Of a stretch of DNA of 64,000 bases, positions 62,011 through 64,000 are shown in pieces (the first letter of the stretch is position 1; every line of letters starts with the position of its first letter). Where the stretch lies: the NCBI RefSeq assembly GCF_963678635.1, contig NC_087067.1, positions 2,792,001 to 2,856,000 on the forward strand, given 5' to 3'. Both the position numbers and the translations under genes were made by a program. The notes under the pieces are model-generated. The model was not told the origin of the DNA, searched no databases, and saw only the letters and a program-made list of their open reading frames with translations. Origin of the DNA: Symsagittifera roscoffensis (Eukaryota; Xenacoelomorpha; Acoela; Convolutidae).

Positions 62011-63067
62011 TCAAACAAGAAACACAGCCGTTGGCGAAGATTTGGAAAAGGGGAGGCTGTTTATGTTCATGCGAGAGAGTTCTTGCTGGACCAGGTTTGA
62101 GCGCAGCAACAGATCCAAGGGGACCGGGTCACCCTTGGATAGGATTTTTATCTCGGCTGCTTTCTCTACCGGCAACTCAGGATGTCCTGGAATTGGATGT
62201 CCAGAATTGTCCAACCATCTCGTTAAGGGAAGCGCTTCATAAGTTTCTTTGTCCAGAAACGAGAATCCTTCCTTTATTTCTGCCTGATTGGCTGGCTTCT
62301 GTTCCAATCTTTCATAGAACTCGGTTTTCTTGCTGAGCCTGTCAGCATTCTGGTGTTTGTCACGCATCCTGTGCTCGATTATCAAGTGGTAGCCATCTAA
62401 TCTCACTATCCACCTTCCTATATAACTCTGATCCATCGAGTATGTCTTCAACCAGGATAACGCCCTGTTGTCCACGCGTAACTTAAGGGAGCGCTCCCCA
62501 AGTATGCGCGGTACTTTTCCACAAATGTGACTACTGCAAGCATTTCTGCTTTTGGTGCACCATATTTCATCTCAGTGTCACTTAACACCTTACTGCCATA
62601 TGCAATGGGACGGAGAACGGTTCTCCCATTCCATTCCTGCTCCTGATGCAGTATTCCCGAGATGCGTCTGTGTCAAGAACATACATGCCCTTTTCAGTGG
62701 GCATGCCTAGCACTGGCGCCTCGCACAGTTCCCGCTTTATGTTCTCAAAGGCCGTTTGAGCTTCATCGCTCCATTCGAACTTTTTCCCTTTGTTGCGCAT
62801 CAGCTTCTGCATCGGATACACCTTGTCTGCATATCCTTTTATGAACTCACGGTAATAGTTGGCAAACCCTAGGAAGCTCATGAGCTGTGTGTCCGTTCTG
62901 GGAGCCTTCCATGTCAACACAGCTTCTACTGCTTCCCGGTCTGGCCTCACACCATGCCTGTCCACCATTCTCATTTTCCCTATGGGGAACGGCGCCTTCC
63001 TCGAGTTCGATTTCGTGTTCGACGAAATTACAGCAACCGATATCCGCCTTATGTCTTGAAAATACAT
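62011..63067 (-). pseudogene. RT connection and RNase H remnant
   Basis: The segment 62582-63067 carries the region just after the RT palm (VRPDREAVEAVLTW, FLGFANYYREFI), the tether, then the first RNase H block (LDTDAS). A frameshift follows near 62660. The segment 62011-62475 carries the later RNase H blocks (DNRALSWL, IEHRMRDKHQNADRLSKK) and a linker (GHPIPGHPELPVEK). The frame ends where the integrase deletion begins (about 61990-62035). Confidence 0.75.
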
Positions 63068-63578
63068 CCGCGTTCCGATTTAAAACCTCCCTTAGTAGCT
63101 CGAAATCTCCCTCGCCTATTTTCCCTTTTAAGTGTTCTATCTCTGGCAAAACCGGTTTGTCAGACTCTAGTTCATATGACGAGGGGCGTTCCGGAAACTT
63201 CGAGCAGCTCGATAAGCCGTCATCCATGTCGGACTTCAGTGAAAACACTTTATGAAAATATTTTAATTCATTATTTCTTTTTAAAATTTTCTCTTTTTTG
63301 GCATGATAAGGACAGTCTTTCACACTAAATTTCTTCAAGTCCTGTGTCTCTTCATAGTCGGTCCTCATCGGCAAAGCGTAAGCAAGCTTCTTTCCACGCT
63401 GGATTGAAACCGTGGTGTCCAGTGTGTTCAATAACACACTGACACACAATCCGTTTCGCGTTACCGAGAAGCTCCGGACTAAAATCACTGAGCTTTGACT
63501 ATTTGGATTCGGTACCAAACAAACCTGTTTACCATCACTTAACGAATTTAAATTTCTCATTCTAAAAATTGCTACCAC
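62847..63578 (-). pseudogene. Protease-RT linker with RT palm deleted
   Basis: The frame encodes a typical inter-domain stretch ending EIELEEGAVPHRE, the N-terminal edge of a Ty3/Gypsy RT. It jumps at about 62970-62985 directly into sequence that belongs after the palm. Fingers, palm and the YxDD box are missing, so no reverse transcriptase can be made. The last codons of this ORF are out of frame with the continuing RNase H piece. Confidence 0.75.
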
Positions 63579-63696
63579 AGCCTACCCTGGCTGTAGTTTT
63601 ACTTTTCTGTCTAAAAAAATTGATACCTTGTTTTTTCAGTTATTATCCTATTAATTGGTTTCTTAACATACTTCCGATCCGGGTTTCTAACCCTTA

Positions 63697-64000
63697 TCAG
63701 ACCGTTGTCAAGTCGATCATCACGTCAAAATTCCTGACAAAATCTCTGCCCAAGATGAATTGGTCGGCGTCGTCCAAAATCTCTACCACCAGGAAGCTCA
63801 TCCAGAGACCCGTCCTCCCATGTGGAGAACCGTTATTGGTGTTCTTCCGGCTACGTAAATCGCTCCTCGATTGGCGGTGGCCAGTCGGAGATTCGTTGGA
63901 ATTAGATCTTCCCTCGTGAAGCCCATTCTTTCCCAAGTTTTTATCGGCATCACACTCACTACCGCTCCTGTGTCCAGAAGCCCTGTGACTCCGATTTTCT
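63697..64000 (-). pseudogene. Retropepsin of the second Gypsy family, frameshifted
   Basis: From the window edge, the minus strand encodes LLDTGAVVSVMP, an intact D-T-G active site, and then about 45 residues to TGA. A one-base shift near 63825 leads into the frame 63697-63936 with the C-terminal FILGRDFVRNFDVMIDL signature. The gag portion expected upstream is outside the window or is the separate block at 54-60 kb. Confidence 0.75.

Overview
The window is invertebrate-type metazoan genomic DNA dominated by retroelements. It has two recognisable host genes, both on the minus strand: an intron-containing spindle-checkpoint gene of the Mad3/BUBR1 type (44936-51518) and a 300-codon DMT/SLC35-type transporter gene cut in two by a retroelement. 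Introns of 0.1-2.8 kb (one apparently GC-AG), SL/UTR-like acceptors just upstream of both start codons, tRNA-derived SINE-like repeats, LINE relics and microsatellites all fit an animal. I cannot fix the phylum from sequence alone. A tunicate/appendicularian is possible but unproven.

Region 1 (1-12441) is the 5' two-thirds of copy A of a very large Ty3/Gypsy-class LTR element on the minus strand, cut by the window edge. Region 2 (12442-15525) is host DNA with a decayed LINE and the 3' end of the transporter gene. Region 3 (15526-34390) is copy B of the same element, complete at 18,865 bp: 408-bp LTRs differing at one base, a TG...CA boundary, a tRNA primer site, and a 4-bp AAAG target duplication. 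Its order in the sense direction is: LTR, primer site, small ORF1, structured leader, basic ORF2 (155 aa), a single gag-pol ORF (2740 aa), two tiny membrane-protein ORFs (ORF4, ORF5), a 378-codon ORF with no methionine (ORF6), an 872-aa envelope-like glycoprotein, a 604-aa unknown ORF8, a 1.5-kb 3' region, LTR. It resembles a complex retrovirus in layout. Several ORFs are coupled by ATGA overlaps.

Copy B sits inside the transporter gene. Removing it together with one AAAG joins 704 nt and 199 nt into exactly 301 codons. Copy B has a protease active-site Asp-to-Gly change. Copy A keeps that Asp but has an altered integrase DNG motif, a frameshifted gag-pol tail and a truncated ORF4.

Region 4 (34391-44935) holds the 5' part of the transporter gene, a GAGCGGTTT inverted-repeat array, tandem duplications, a long ATCT microsatellite and a MITE-like repeat. 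Region 5 (44936-51542) is the BUBR1/Mad3-like gene with repeats and a LINE relic in its introns. Region 6 (about 51868-64000) is a second, decayed and internally deleted Ty3/Gypsy family. Its pol remnants (60212-64000) lie before a roughly 5.4-kb broken gag-like ORF containing an SGNH/GDSL esterase domain (54346-59806), and a further inverted fragment lies at 51868-52660.
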